Below the pieces are notes generated by a model. That model did not search any database. It worked only from the letters and a program-made list of their open reading frames with translations, and was not told where the DNA came from. A stretch of 64,000 bases of DNA from Ostreococcus mediterraneus (lineage: Eukaryota; Chlorophyta; Mamiellophyceae; Mamiellales; Bathycoccaceae), in the NCBI GenBank assembly GCA_012295225.1, contig WMKK01000022.1:1-64000 (forward strand). Direction: 5' to 3'. The translations under genes and the position numbers were made by a program. Below, in pieces: positions 17,957 to 27,924 of this stretch (within the stretch, counting starts at the first letter, position 1; the number at the start of each line of letters is the position of its first letter).

Positions 17957-20758
17957 ATGAGAAATTCACCCAAAGTGCTTGAGTTGGCGACACTCGACGT
18001 CGCTTGCGCAGAAATGCTCAGCACCCGACAGAGTCAACAAAACAACACACATCAGCAGCATCAGCAGCAACAGCATGGTAAAAAGTTTCGACGCTTCACC
18101 CGGGGTACACAGGTTGAACGTTCAAGCTGTACGCTCGGGACGTTCTTCTTCATTTGTGTGGTCGTCTTTAATTGCAGTCTGTTTCGTTCGAGCGCTCGAC
18201 AGACGCGGTTCAAATGCATCGACCGACGAGTTGGAAACGACTACGAGTGGCGTAATCGCACAGGTAATGTCAGTCATCGCGTAGGAAAACTCAAGGTACT
18301 GGTCACGCACGAATCTCTACCGTCGTACACCAAAGGCGGGGACATGCACGTGTACTCGTGGATGCGCGCCATGGTGGACATGGATTGGCACGTGACGTAT
18401 ATTTACTATGCTTCTGATTTACCTTTCAGTCACACGAACGAATTAGCTGCAGAATTGCGCGCGCATGGGATTAGAGTCGTTGGGCCTTGTCCCCAACACG
18501 AGCATTTTCTACGCAGATTTCTTGTTGAGGAAAATTTCGACGCAATTTTTGAAAACTTTTGGGCTAATTTGGTTCTGTTTTCATTCAATTTGAACTTGAA
18601 CAAAATCATACATGAACGTGGGTTGGATACGAAAATCGTAATGGTGGCTCATGATGAAATGTCCAAGCGAAGCAAACAAGAAGGGGATGCGGAAAACGCG
18701 GCAAACTTTGCCGTCTTGGAGCGCTTCCTTCGTCATAGCATAGATTTAATTGCCACTGTAAGTGGTCGAATGCAGCTGACATTATTAGAAGATCGAACAG
18801 AAGCAGCGTGCGCAAAAATATCATCACTTCGATTCACTTATGATTACGCGTATGGTCAGAAAGTTTCAAAGGAACGATTGAAGAGTGATGACGACGCCTC
18901 TTCTTCTTGGGACGCTCGCTCGGGGATTTCATTCCTCGCAGCCAACAATCCAGCCAATACACATTCATTACGATTTATTTGCCAATCCATATCCCCTACG
19001 ATTGATGGTGAAGATGTTTGGGTGCATGTTTTTGGCTCTGTGGTGCTTCCGAGCGAATGCGACGCGCGTGGTCGCGTCAAGCACTACGGAGTCATCGGCG
19101 AAGACGACGTCGAAACTGCATTGTCCAAGTCGCGCTGGCTTGTTCTTCCGTGTTTATCATCAGTTGGAGTCAGCACTAAACTAGTTAAAGCCTTATCTGT
19201 TAGCACTCCAGTCATGTCCACAGCGCTATGTACTCAGAACATGCCAGGTGGAGACGACGACGACGCTTCGACTAGATTTCCCGTACTCGTGCTCGAGTTG
19301 GACAAATTTTCGAAACAATTCACAAGATACTTTAACGATAAAGAGGTTTGGATGAATCTATACGTACATAGTGTACCATATTACAATGATAATTTCAGTA
19401 AAAGTGCTGTACAGAAGAATATATTTGAAATTAGTCAACAACTCGGCTTGCGACGCATGGCTTTCGAGGTGGCCAAATCATCAACGAAGAAACCAACAGT
19501 TGTCTTATGGGACGTTAGTAAGGAATCGGCATCTTCGTTCTCGTCTTTGAATAATGCCAAACATACTCTCAACGGGAACCCAGACTTTGTCCTTGAGGAA
19601 CCCGACGAGCGACGATGTGAAGATGCCGCCGCCGTCGGCGACGCGGCGGCGGACATTTACGTTCAGTGGATTTGGCCCGTGCGATTGTCACGCCCAAAAT
19701 GCTGTCCCAAAGGTAAATGTACTCTGATTTATGTGATAGCCTGGGAAATGGGTCATCTTCCGAAGGTCTGGGTTGATTTTTTCATTCGCGACGTCGACGT
19801 CATTTGGACGTTGTCTGAATACAACGCAAACATGTTCTTGACCGCCAAAATGGATGAGAACCGTGTGCGTATATTGCCACTGGGTGTAAATTGCTCACTT
19901 GAGAATAAATCGACGCAATTATCGCAACAGTTGCGTGCATTACAGTCTCAAATACCTGAATCTTCGAGTGTTTTCTTGTATGTGGGTGGAGCATTGCCAC
20001 GCAAGGCGCTCGACGTCATTTTGAAGTCATGGTGTGAGGCATTCATGCGAACAGCGAACGTAGTGTTGATCATGAAAATCACATACGTTCACGGCGGTGA
20101 TGATATTCTGAATGAAATTGAACGATTGTCAAGAAACTCGTCGACGTGCGCCAAGTTAATTGTCATTCGTGAGTTCATAGAAGATATCACATCGTTATAC
20201 GCTATAGCTGACGTTCTCGTACATCCAGCGCGTGCAGAAGGCTTCGGCTTGACACCGTTAGAAGCTTTATCGCATGGACTGGTTGTCATCTATAACGAGT
20301 TCGGTGCGACGTCGGAATTCCTGTCGACAGAATATGCCATACGCACTGAGTCGCGCAAGGAGACGTGTACGGTTTGGCCGTGTAGAAAGCAGTCGTTTTG
20401 TGTGTTTCCAAACAAAGCGAAAAATCAATGGGATGCCTGTGAGGAACTTCAGGACAAACCATTTTGGTTCACGCCAAACACTGCAAGCCTCACCGCAAAT
20501 CTTTTGGATGCTCATCAAAATTTACGCACGCATCGCGAACGAGCAAAGTTTGGAAAAGAAATCGCGTGTGAGCACTTCTCTTGGATGGCAGTGGGCGACG
20601 CTGTGGAAAGAGAATTGAACCAGGCACGCAAAATTGCAACATCGTCATCAAGTTTAAATAGCAAACACTCGTCGTGGCATTTATCAGATGGGCGATACGA
20701 CAACTCTGCAGTCGCGGCAGCCATCGGTAAACGGGATTGGAAACGAATGCAAAGATAG
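17957..20758 (+). CDS. Double-domain GT4 (GT-B fold) glycosyltransferase, type II membrane
   Basis: 933 residues. A glutamine-rich N-tail (HQQHQQQQH) precedes a membrane anchor at about 59-77. Two GT-B modules follow. The first (about 110-480) begins KVLVTHESLPSYTKGGDMHV, a typical GT4 N-terminal loop, and ends with a weak donor-site region (SKSRWLVLPCLSSVGVSTK). The second (about 505-900) contains WTLSEYNANMF, FLYVGGALPRKALDVIL and the donor-site motif HPARAEGFGLTPLEALSHG with the conserved E-x7-E. Only the second module shows the canonical motif, so the first may be regulatory or use a different substrate. Tandem GT4 enzymes often make polysaccharides or lipid-linked glycans. Lies head-to-tail before the second GT69-GT32 gene. 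Confidence 0.85.
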   Translation: MRNSPKVLELATLDVACAEMLSTRQSQQNNTHQQHQQQQHGKKFRRFTRGTQVERSSCTLGTFFFICVVVFNCSLFRSSARQTRFKCIDRRVGNDYEWRNRTGNVSHRVGKLKVLVTHESLPSYTKGGDMHVYSWMRAMVDMDWHVTYIYYASDLPFSHTNELAAELRAHGIRVVGPCPQHEHFLRRFLVEENFDAIFENFWANLVLFSFNLNLNKIIHERGLDTKIVMVAHDEMSKRSKQEGDAENAANFAVLERFLRHSIDLIATVSGRMQLTLLEDRTEAACAKISSLRFTYDYAYGQKVSKERLKSDDDASSSWDARSGISFLAANNPANTHSLRFICQSISPTIDGEDVWVHVFGSVVLPSECDARGRVKHYGVIGEDDVETALSKSRWLVLPCLSSVGVSTKLVKALSVSTPVMSTALCTQNMPGGDDDDASTRFPVLVLELDKFSKQFTRYFNDKEVWMNLYVHSVPYYNDNFSKSAVQKNIFEISQQLGLRRMAFEVAKSSTKKPTVVLWDVSKESASSFSSLNNAKHTLNGNPDFVLEEPDERRCEDAAAVGDAAADIYVQWIWPVRLSRPKCCPKGKCTLIYVIAWEMGHLPKVWVDFFIRDVDVIWTLSEYNANMFLTAKMDENRVRILPLGVNCSLENKSTQLSQQLRALQSQIPESSSVFLYVGGALPRKALDVILKSWCEAFMRTANVVLIMKITYVHGGDDILNEIERLSRNSSTCAKLIVIREFIEDITSLYAIADVLVHPARAEGFGLTPLEALSHGLVVIYNEFGATSEFLSTEYAIRTESRKETCTVWPCRKQSFCVFPNKAKNQWDACEELQDKPFWFTPNTASLTANLLDAHQNLRTHRERAKFGKEIACEHFSWMAVGDAVERELNQARKIATSSSSLNSKHSSWHLSDGRYDNSAVAAAIGKRDWKRMQR

Positions 20759-21401
20759 TCTATGCACGTTGGCATCGTGAATTACCTGAGATGGATTCGA
20801 AAGATACAAATGACTCGTATAGACCGATTTTCGATGACTCGCGAAAGACAAGATGGTTGTCAATATCGATGAGAACAGAGCATCATCCGTTTGGACAACC
20901 TATATACAGCTACAGACATCTGTCTACAGATGTAGGAGCTATAGATTTTATTTTTGAAAAAAGTTCCGGATGCATTTTTGCGAAGGAATTCCGGGCCGGA
21001 TGTATCATTATTTTTAAAACGGACGCTTAAACCGATTATTGAATATATATATCCAATTGTTAGTCTAAAATAATGCATTATATGTAGAATTATACTTTTT
21101 ATCGGTTTTTTATCACGTCGCGATAAAAGCGTGTCGGAGACGTGACGTTGTGTCGCGCACGAAGCTGTTCACTCGAGTGCGCGAGCGATGCTCGCTTACT
21201 TTGTTAACTACACACAGCTGCTCTAATAGAATCGCTGGAGGTTTAATTACTTTTTATTTCATTGCCGTCACCGTCGCCGTCGCTGTCGGCGTCAACAAGA
21301 AGCAACGGCTAAGGTTCGTAACTGCGTGACTTGAGATGGAACCACAACATAAAGTCATCATCGAGCGAATATGACGCGCCGCGTCGTATATCACGATTAA
21401 G
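20759..21401. other. Intergenic with small palindromes
   Basis: No gene is supported. A small hairpin-forming sequence (ACATCTGTCTACAGATGT, near 20914-20931) lies in the 3' region of the GT4 gene. Downstream is an AT-rich stretch and then the promoter of paralog B. Confidence 0.4.
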
Positions 21402-24125
21402 ATGTCTTTCCAAGAGCGATTGTCGAAAGAATCGAAACGTAGTAAAAGGACGCGGAAAATATTGCGCGATGTCGCTCTGCTGTGCGCGTGCTGTTACTTT
21501 GTTGCTCTCTCTTCGTGGTGGTTTCAAGGAAGCAAAAACACATTGGACACGCGTTACCCTGCGCTGAAGGAGTGCGGTATGCATTGGGGTCATGCAAAAG
21601 AAGACTATCTCAGACAATTACTTCACGATCGTATATCTGGTGTCAATGATACCGCGAGAAACGCGCATTTGAGAAATTCAAGCCTCACTCGGGTGTTCTT
21701 TGCGCTAAATTTACACAACGCGGAGGCGGTTACACCATACGTACTGTCCGCGATACTTAAGGCTTGCCTGGTGTACAATATCACGGATGAACATAGTTCT
21801 TCGTGTTTCATCTCAATTTATGAGAGCGGAAGTGCCGATGGCACCCGTCAATTGTTGCGTGCGTTTGACGAAGACTTGCACGCGTTGTCAATTTCACACA
21901 GGCTTATTTTAGGCGGCCGCGAGCGATTGCCGGAGCAGCACAGAATAGCTTTTCTAGCAGACATGCGCAATATGGCAATGGGTCCATTTTATGAAAATCC
22001 TGGCGATTGGGACGAAATTATATTTTTGAATGACGTGGTTACGTGCGCGAGCGGCGTTCTCGAACTCGTTCATCAAAAGCAGTATCAAAATGCAGACGTC
22101 GTAAGCGGCATGGATTACGTGCAGCATGCTAAATATGGTACACTATTCTATGATACCTGGGTCAACAAAGATATAAAAGGTCAAAGCTTTCGTAACGGGG
22201 CGCCCTATATTGAAGACGCTGACACTTGGTCGCGTTACGTCGACATGCAACCTTTTCAGGTGTTTACTACATGGGCTGGTGGTGTGGTAATTTCAGCAAA
22301 CTTACTTCGCAAGTTTACCATTCGCTTCAGACACTCGAGTACCCTCGAGTGCGCATCTTGTGAGTGTGAACTCCTGATTAGAGACTTGTGGCACCTGTCT
22401 GGTTCACAAGGACTGAAAGTGCTCGTTGTTCCGAGCGTATTTGTCACTTACAGCCTCGCCGAGTTTAGAACGGTTGCCGCACATTTACGCTCGCACATAT
22501 TTTCTTCCAACTCTAACATCATCGCACGAGATGGCTCTTTAGGAACAACGTCAAAAGTGCAGTTTAAACAAACCCCTCCGGCTGCGTTTTCATGCGCAGG
22601 TATGGAGTATGACGGTGAACAGTTGGTTGATTTCGAGCGACTCGTGACAAGCACACCTTGGGAGTGGTGGTATTCTTTAAGAAACGATTTGAAGGATAAA
22701 ACCCAAGCATCGAATGTTACATTGCGTTTCACGTTGCAGAGTGCAATTGACTTTTACAAAGAGCAGTGCACGGAAACCGACAGATCAAGGCTTCGATCGA
22801 ATAAAATCCCCACCGTTATCAATTTTGTTCTACCCACTGATGAGCCAACAAAGATGCCACACGTAGCATTTATGAATATGCTCGAATGGATACGACTTAA
22901 TCCATGTTTTGATGCGCACATATATAGCTTGCAGTCGGCCGAAGCAGAGTTGTTCACAAATGTCCCCTCTAATTGGACGTCCGCTTTCAATACATTGGTT
23001 GCATTTCAAGATCCATTCCATCGCTTTCTAGACTCTTACGATAGGTATAGAATAGTAGGATTTCTTGCACTTTATTTGAATGGTGGAATATTTACAGATC
23101 TAGAAGCGGCGCCGATACGAGCCATGACGCGCTTGACAGATTTTGAAGATCTCGAAGCCTCTTTCGATGAAAATGCATACGGTGGTGGACCTTTTATCAC
23201 CGTCGCTACTCCTCGATTACCAAAGTTGAGAAGAATAATAGATGGCATGTTATTGGCTGTGAATAATAGAACGAATCTGGTGAAAATGATTATGCAACGA
23301 AGTGTCGTCTGCGGCATCACCGCAACTTTATTTGATTCAGCAGCGACTTTAGTATTAGAACGGATCGCATCAGCGAGTACTGGAATGGAATTGTTTACCA
23401 GTACGCTTGGTAAAATTGAAAATTCAAGAAATCTCGCACAGCACGTGACTTTAAGGCTGTATGATAAACCCGTGCGCGTGCCGCATGAATTTCTTTTCAA
23501 ACTATCTGACGGGGAAATCCTCACCGATGGAGAATTTTTAGTGAGTTCTGTGGCACCTTATTCATACGCAGATTCGACGATTTTGAATACAATCGCGCGC
23601 GAAAAGCGCACGACTTTTTTCAGTCGTCTTAGTCGTCAGCGGGTGCTCTTCTTATGGCTTAGAACTTCGAGTAGTATGCCAACGAGGGCATACGAAGTGG
23701 GATGTTTACAAGTGCGCGCGGATATCACGCTTAGAGACGACGATGTCATATGGGAAGTGTGTTGGCCGAGATCGAGCGAACTTGGAAATACGTACATGGC
23801 ATACGAGCTGGGAGAGCTCACCGTTTATACGATGCAGAAAAGCTGCGCGATGTCCACAAACATCCGCCGCACTCTATGGTCGAGTGCCGAAATGCGCGCA
23901 AAGCCTAGTGCGCGTAGTTCGCGTGCTTTTGAGTTGAGACTTGCTCCATCTGGCGAATTGCTTTCCACGTCAACGCGAAATGTGGTATCGAATGCGATAC
24001 TCGAGCAGCACGCTCGCCATCGGTGCAGAGTGGACTTGTTTGATTTCAACGTTTGCAACAATTATTTCAATCACTCGATTCGACAACTGATAAGATATCG
24101 CCAGCTGTGTGAAACGATACACTAG
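21402..24125 (+). CDS. GT69-GT32 fusion glycosyltransferase (paralog B)
   Basis: 907 residues, the same architecture as the protein at 12315: anchor at about 22-40, GT69/CAP59 domain at about 85-355 (FFALNLHNAEAVTPYV, CFISIYESGSADGTR, EIIFLNDVVTCASG, FYDTWVNKDIKGQSF), GT32 domain at about 465-660 and a C-terminal segment with RRTLWSS. The GT32 metal motif is D-L-E (about 566-568), so both paralogs share the D-x-E variant. The two proteins align throughout but differ at many positions, so the duplication is old rather than recent. The pair brackets a GT32 and a GT4 gene. Probably Golgi, building a surface glycan. Confidence 0.85.
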   Translation: MSFQERLSKESKRSKRTRKILRDVALLCACCYFVALSSWWFQGSKNTLDTRYPALKECGMHWGHAKEDYLRQLLHDRISGVNDTARNAHLRNSSLTRVFFALNLHNAEAVTPYVLSAILKACLVYNITDEHSSSCFISIYESGSADGTRQLLRAFDEDLHALSISHRLILGGRERLPEQHRIAFLADMRNMAMGPFYENPGDWDEIIFLNDVVTCASGVLELVHQKQYQNADVVSGMDYVQHAKYGTLFYDTWVNKDIKGQSFRNGAPYIEDADTWSRYVDMQPFQVFTTWAGGVVISANLLRKFTIRFRHSSTLECASCECELLIRDLWHLSGSQGLKVLVVPSVFVTYSLAEFRTVAAHLRSHIFSSNSNIIARDGSLGTTSKVQFKQTPPAAFSCAGMEYDGEQLVDFERLVTSTPWEWWYSLRNDLKDKTQASNVTLRFTLQSAIDFYKEQCTETDRSRLRSNKIPTVINFVLPTDEPTKMPHVAFMNMLEWIRLNPCFDAHIYSLQSAEAELFTNVPSNWTSAFNTLVAFQDPFHRFLDSYDRYRIVGFLALYLNGGIFTDLEAAPIRAMTRLTDFEDLEASFDENAYGGGPFITVATPRLPKLRRIIDGMLLAVNNRTNLVKMIMQRSVVCGITATLFDSAATLVLERIASASTGMELFTSTLGKIENSRNLAQHVTLRLYDKPVRVPHEFLFKLSDGEILTDGEFLVSSVAPYSYADSTILNTIAREKRTTFFSRLSRQRVLFLWLRTSSSMPTRAYEVGCLQVRADITLRDDDVIWEVCWPRSSELGNTYMAYELGELTVYTMQKSCAMSTNIRRTLWSSAEMRAKPSARSSRAFELRLAPSGELLSTSTRNVVSNAILEQHARHRCRVDLFDFNVCNNYFNHSIRQLIRYRQLCETIH

Positions 24126-24286
24126 CGCAGTTAAAATTACAAGTAGAGACCCGACCAGATATGGTAGAGATGAGAGATGAGACACGTTGACATCAAAAGT
24201 GGACGCATAGGATGCATTTGATTTATTTCGAGACAGTAGATAAACCAAAAGAGAATTGTTGTTATTATAGAATAACAAGAAATTGA

Positions 24287-25488
24287 TTATTCATCTCCAC
24301 CTTTCAATAGGCGCATTTCACACGCGTTGACCATTTCTTCAATGAGTTGCGCTAAATCAGTCTCTGGTTGCCACTGAAGCAATCTTCGCGCCTTGCTTGG
24401 TTCTCCTACGGTTTGCGTCGGCTCAGTTGGTCTAAAAAATTTGGGATTTACTACTACGACAATATCACCCGTGGATGTATTGATGCCAATTTCGTCCGTG
24501 CCGCTATTTTCAAACTCAACATCTATACCAACCGCCTTGAACGCGAAAGTAACAAACTGCCGCACGGTGTGCGTTTTACCAGTAGCCACTATGAAATCCT
24601 CAGGTTCATCGAGCTGTAACATTTTCCATATACAAACGACGAAATCCCTAGCGTGTCCCCAGTCTCGGTGAGCGTTTAAATTTCCAAGCTCCACTCTATC
24701 TTGTAAGCCGTGTTTGATGCGAACCGCCGCGCTCACAATTTTTTGAGTCACAAAATTCGCCCCGCGTCGGCTCGATTCATGATTGTATAAAATGCCAGAG
24801 CACGCGTGCAATCCGTATGCTTCTCGGTACATGATCACAGAGCGATGTGCCATGAGCTTTGCGTTTGCATACGGAGAACATGGATATGTAGGGGTCGTTT
24901 CGTTTTGAGGATAAATCGTCGTCTTGCCAAATATCTCAGACGATGATGCTTGAAAAAGCTTGATTGTTGGATCAACCGTTCGAATCGCCTCAAGAATGTT
25001 AATCACTCCCAAACCAACGGATTTCACCGTGGCTAATGGTTGCTGAAACGACAAGTGCACGCTCGACTGCGCCGCTAAATTGTAAATTTCACACGGTTTC
25101 ACCTCTTGAAGAATGCGCACGAGCGCCTCGAATTCGCTAATATCCCCTTGATGAAGCACAAAACTCGAGCGAAGCGCAGAATCTGGCTTGACAATGTGCT
25201 CTAGGCGCTCAGGAAAGCTTTGCCAAGTGCTATGCGTGAGACCGTGCACGACGTACCCTGCAAGAAACAAAACGATCGCGAGTCAGTAAACGAAGAACTC
25301 ACACAAACGGCTGACGTTTTCGCCACTGCTGTCGTCTCACCTTTGGACAACAATAAATCGGCGAGGTACGAGCCCGTTTGCCCAGTGACACCTAAAACGA
25401 GCGCCACCTTGGCGTCGACAGCGGCGCGCACATCGCTTCGTCGCTCTTCTTCAACCATATCGCCACTGCACGCGCGCTCGTCCGTCAC
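24287..25488 (-). CDS. gmd: GDP-mannose 4,6-dehydratase (one intron)
   Basis: Converts GDP-mannose to GDP-4-keto-6-deoxymannose, the first step to GDP-fucose and GDP-rhamnose, in the cytosol. Exon 1 (25488-25341) holds the NAD-binding loop GVTGQTGSYLADLLLSKG. An 83-bp intron (25340-25258) has a GTGAG donor and CTTGCAG acceptor. Exon 2 (25257-24287) begins YVVHGL. The extended-SDR features are present: FQASSSEIFGK, the catalytic YANAK (Y-x3-K), the family signature YNHESSRRGANFV and RDWGHARDFV. The total is about 372 residues, the usual GMD length. It supplies activated deoxy-sugar to the surrounding transferases. There are two possible starts, MTDERACSG and MVEEERRS; the first is taken. Regulation is unknown. 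Confidence 0.92.
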
Positions 25489-25837
25489 CGACGGTCACCG
25501 ACGGCGCGACGACGACGACGACGGGCGCGGCGCGTTCGGCGACCGGCGCCTCGGCGAAATCACGCGCATCGATACGAAACGCGACGTTTTTGCCTTCTCG
25601 AGTTCTGCGAACGATTTCAGTGGCGTTGTTTTCAACTTTCGATACCAGTATTTATTTTTATATCTCAATGAGGATAATATGAATACACTATGCAAGGCTC
25701 CCCCGCCCCCTCATACGATTTGATCGCATCAGTGACACCTCAACAAAGGCGACTGACACACCGCCCGCGCGCGACCGCGATCTTGGATCTCGGATCTCGG
25801 ATCTCGATCGCGCGAGGTGCGCGTGCTGGGTGACGAC

Positions 25838-26383
25838 ATGAGCGACGCCGCCGACGACGACGTCGACGCCACGGACTCATCGTCGTCGTCACCGCCATTG
25901 ATAACGAACTTGGACATCATTCGAAACGCCGCCCACAAGGCGCTCGACGACGACGACGACGACGCGGAGGCGGAGCGATTGTTTGAGTTGATTCTGTATC
26001 TGCTCAGCGTCGAGCGCGCGAAGCCGCCGTCGGTGCGGATATCGAGGGCGTACGAAGGCATCGCGGCGTGCAAGCGCGCGCGGGGGCATGGCGACGACGC
26101 CGTCGTCGCCCTCGAAAAGTGCGTGTTTTGGGACGACGCGTACGCGGGCGGTTGGCTCTCGCTGGCGGAGGAGTGCGTAGAGAATGAGCTCATCGCTCGC
26201 GCGGTGGAGGCGTTTAGAGCATTTCGCGAGCGGTGCGACGGCGTGAATGAACTAGAAAGCGTTCGGGCACAAAGAGTTCAGACGAGGTTGCGCGTTCGAT
26301 TCGAAGATTTGCAGAAAGATCGGAATGACGCGTCGTGTTCGGCGGGGTCCGTTCAGACCGAGGCAAGCGAGGGGAACGACTGA
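25838..26383 (+). CDS. Small TPR-like helical protein
   Basis: About 180 residues from MSDAADDDVDATD, with an acidic/serine N-tail and then alternating helices: AAHKALDDDDDDAEAERLF, SRAYEGIAACKRARGHGDDA, VVALEKCVFWDDAYAGGWLS and AVEAFRAFRERCDG. The AYEGIAACKRARGHGDDAV and GWLSLAEECVENELIARAV blocks have the spacing of tetratricopeptide repeats, so it is probably a protein-interaction scaffold. An upstream ATG at 25817 (MRVLGDD) is also in frame. The GC-rich, codon-regular sequence looks like a core-genome gene. Divergent from the GMD gene across about 350 bp. No specific partner can be named. Confidence 0.55.
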   Translation: MSDAADDDVDATDSSSSSPPLITNLDIIRNAAHKALDDDDDDAEAERLFELILYLLSVERAKPPSVRISRAYEGIAACKRARGHGDDAVVALEKCVFWDDAYAGGWLSLAEECVENELIARAVEAFRAFRERCDGVNELESVRAQRVQTRLRVRFEDLQKDRNDASCSAGSVQTEASEGND

Positions 26384-26972
26384 TGACGAGGGGGGACATA
26401 AAGCTTCCACAATCAACGTTGTCAAGTCCTCGTCGCACTTTTGTATGTACTTATATTCATCGCTGGTGGTTGTCCACACATCGCTGTGGTCGAGGTCTTT
26501 GTGCGGGTCTCACATCTCGTGCGATTGTTGTACTCGGCGCGCGCGGTTTTATATAGTACGGGTTGTTGATGACGCGCGTAGCACGCATGCGAATAGTACA
26601 TTACGCTTGTTTTTAATTGCGAGCACAGACTCACGTATGGTACAATTATGTTTGTTTTAATGACATATACAACACTATATCTGCAAATATTTTCGACAAA
26701 AACAGTCCAATCCACGAAACATACCAACGGTGGCGGTGGGTACTAATAATTACACTTAAAAGGTTGAGAGACACAAAAAACACTCCATTTTTTGCGAATG
26801 ATGACTCGCACAGCACAACATAAAGCTTTATGCAGTGCGTTCAACGGTGTACAAACGACTAAAGTATCTTGGGTTGTCTTATATTCGAGTCGTCTTGAAA
26901 CAACGCACGCACCGAGCTCGTTCGAGCTGTGTGCCTAAACTCAAAGAATGTCACAAAGTTTGCACACATCAT
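26384..26972. other. Intergenic between convergent genes
   Basis: 589 bp between the 3' ends of the TPR-like and bZIP genes. AT-rich in its second half. No gene, RNA or clear repeat seen. Confidence 0.4.
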
Positions 26973-27764
26973 TTACTTTTCGCTCGTAGAAGAGATTTTG
27001 CCGCTGCGGATATCAGCCAACTCTTCGCGTAAAGTGATATTTTGCGCGCGTAAGCTATCAACCACCCCTCGAAGGGTTTCGTATTCCTTTCTAAACTTGA
27101 TATTCTCGCGAGCGAGTGCCATCACGCGCCCACTCAAGTGTTCGTGTTCGGTTTGCTTTCTCATACGATTTCGTCGAGCACTTTCGCGATTTGATTGTTT
27201 TCGCTTGTGCTGTTTTTCCTCGTCTTCTTCGGCGGTGATCGCCACTGGAGCTGAACTATTTAACGCCGGCCCACGGCTCGCGGGACGGGCGCGCATTGCT
27301 CTCGCGCGGATGCTCGATGTATCTTCTGCTCCCGTTGCGGGTGGAACCCAGGTATAAGTCATGGGATCAACTTCGAGGTTTGCGTTCGACGCGTCTTGAA
27401 ACGCGAGCGCGTTCCCATTTAAGAGCTCCTGAACCTGCGAGCACACAATTTTCGGTGGTCTTTGCGCGCGCGCGCGGTTGGCCCTTTGCGCACCCGCCAC
27501 TACGAGCGCATCATGCTCAATCACGTCCTCACCATCATCCTCGTCTTTCTCGTAGTCGTCATCGTGCACCCACCGCATCTGCTGCAAATTCGGCACCGCC
27601 TCGTTCACCAGCGCCGAATCCGAATCCTCCGGTTCCCAATCCAACACCCTTGACGCGTCGCGTTTCCCATTCGCATTCGCATTCTCTTTCGCAGGCGCGG
27701 TCCCACCCCGCGCGCGCGACTGCGTCTGCGCTCGTCCACCTCGTGCCTTCGTTGCGCGCGACAT
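26973..27764 (-). CDS. bZIP transcription factor (G-box-binding type)
   Basis: 263 residues. A long, disordered, acidic N-terminal part precedes a classical bZIP domain at about residues 178-245. The basic region NRESARRNRMRK has the invariant N-x7-R. It is followed by a leucine zipper with heptads through LSGRVMALARENIKF, LRGVVDSLRAQNITL and REELADI. Plant-type bZIPs with this basic region bind ACGT cores such as CACGTG as dimers in the nucleus. The C-terminus ends shortly after the zipper. Its 5' end and promoter (about 27700-27960) are duplicated at 32130-32405. Whether it controls the surrounding glycan genes is unknown; CACGTG sites do occur upstream of some of them. Confidence 0.9.
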   Translation of the reverse strand: MSRATKARGGRAQTQSRARGGTAPAKENANANGKRDASRVLDWEPEDSDSALVNEAVPNLQQMRWVHDDDYEKDEDDGEDVIEHDALVVAGAQRANRARAQRPPKIVCSQVQELLNGNALAFQDASNANLEVDPMTYTWVPPATGAEDTSSIRARAMRARPASRGPALNSSAPVAITAEEDEEKQHKRKQSNRESARRNRMRKQTEHEHLSGRVMALARENIKFRKEYETLRGVVDSLRAQNITLREELADIRSGKISSTSEK

Positions 27765-27844
27765 GCTCGCGCGACGCGTGCGGCGGTGTTGTGCCGTCGT
27801 CCTCCTCCTCGTCGTCCGACGCCAAGGGGGAAAGAAAAGGCGTG

Positions 27845-27907
27845 CGGAACTTTTCCAAAAAAATGAAAAATGAAAAATGAAAAATGAAAAATGAAAAATG
27901 AAAAAAT
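27845..27907. repeat. AAAAATG minisatellite in the bZIP 5' region
   Basis: Five or six tandem AAAAATG units directly upstream of the bZIP start. The array is copied, with the bZIP 5' end, near 32290-32340 and inverted near 31615-31660. Confidence 0.8.
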
Positions 27908-27924
27908 GGGCGGAACCGTGGCAT

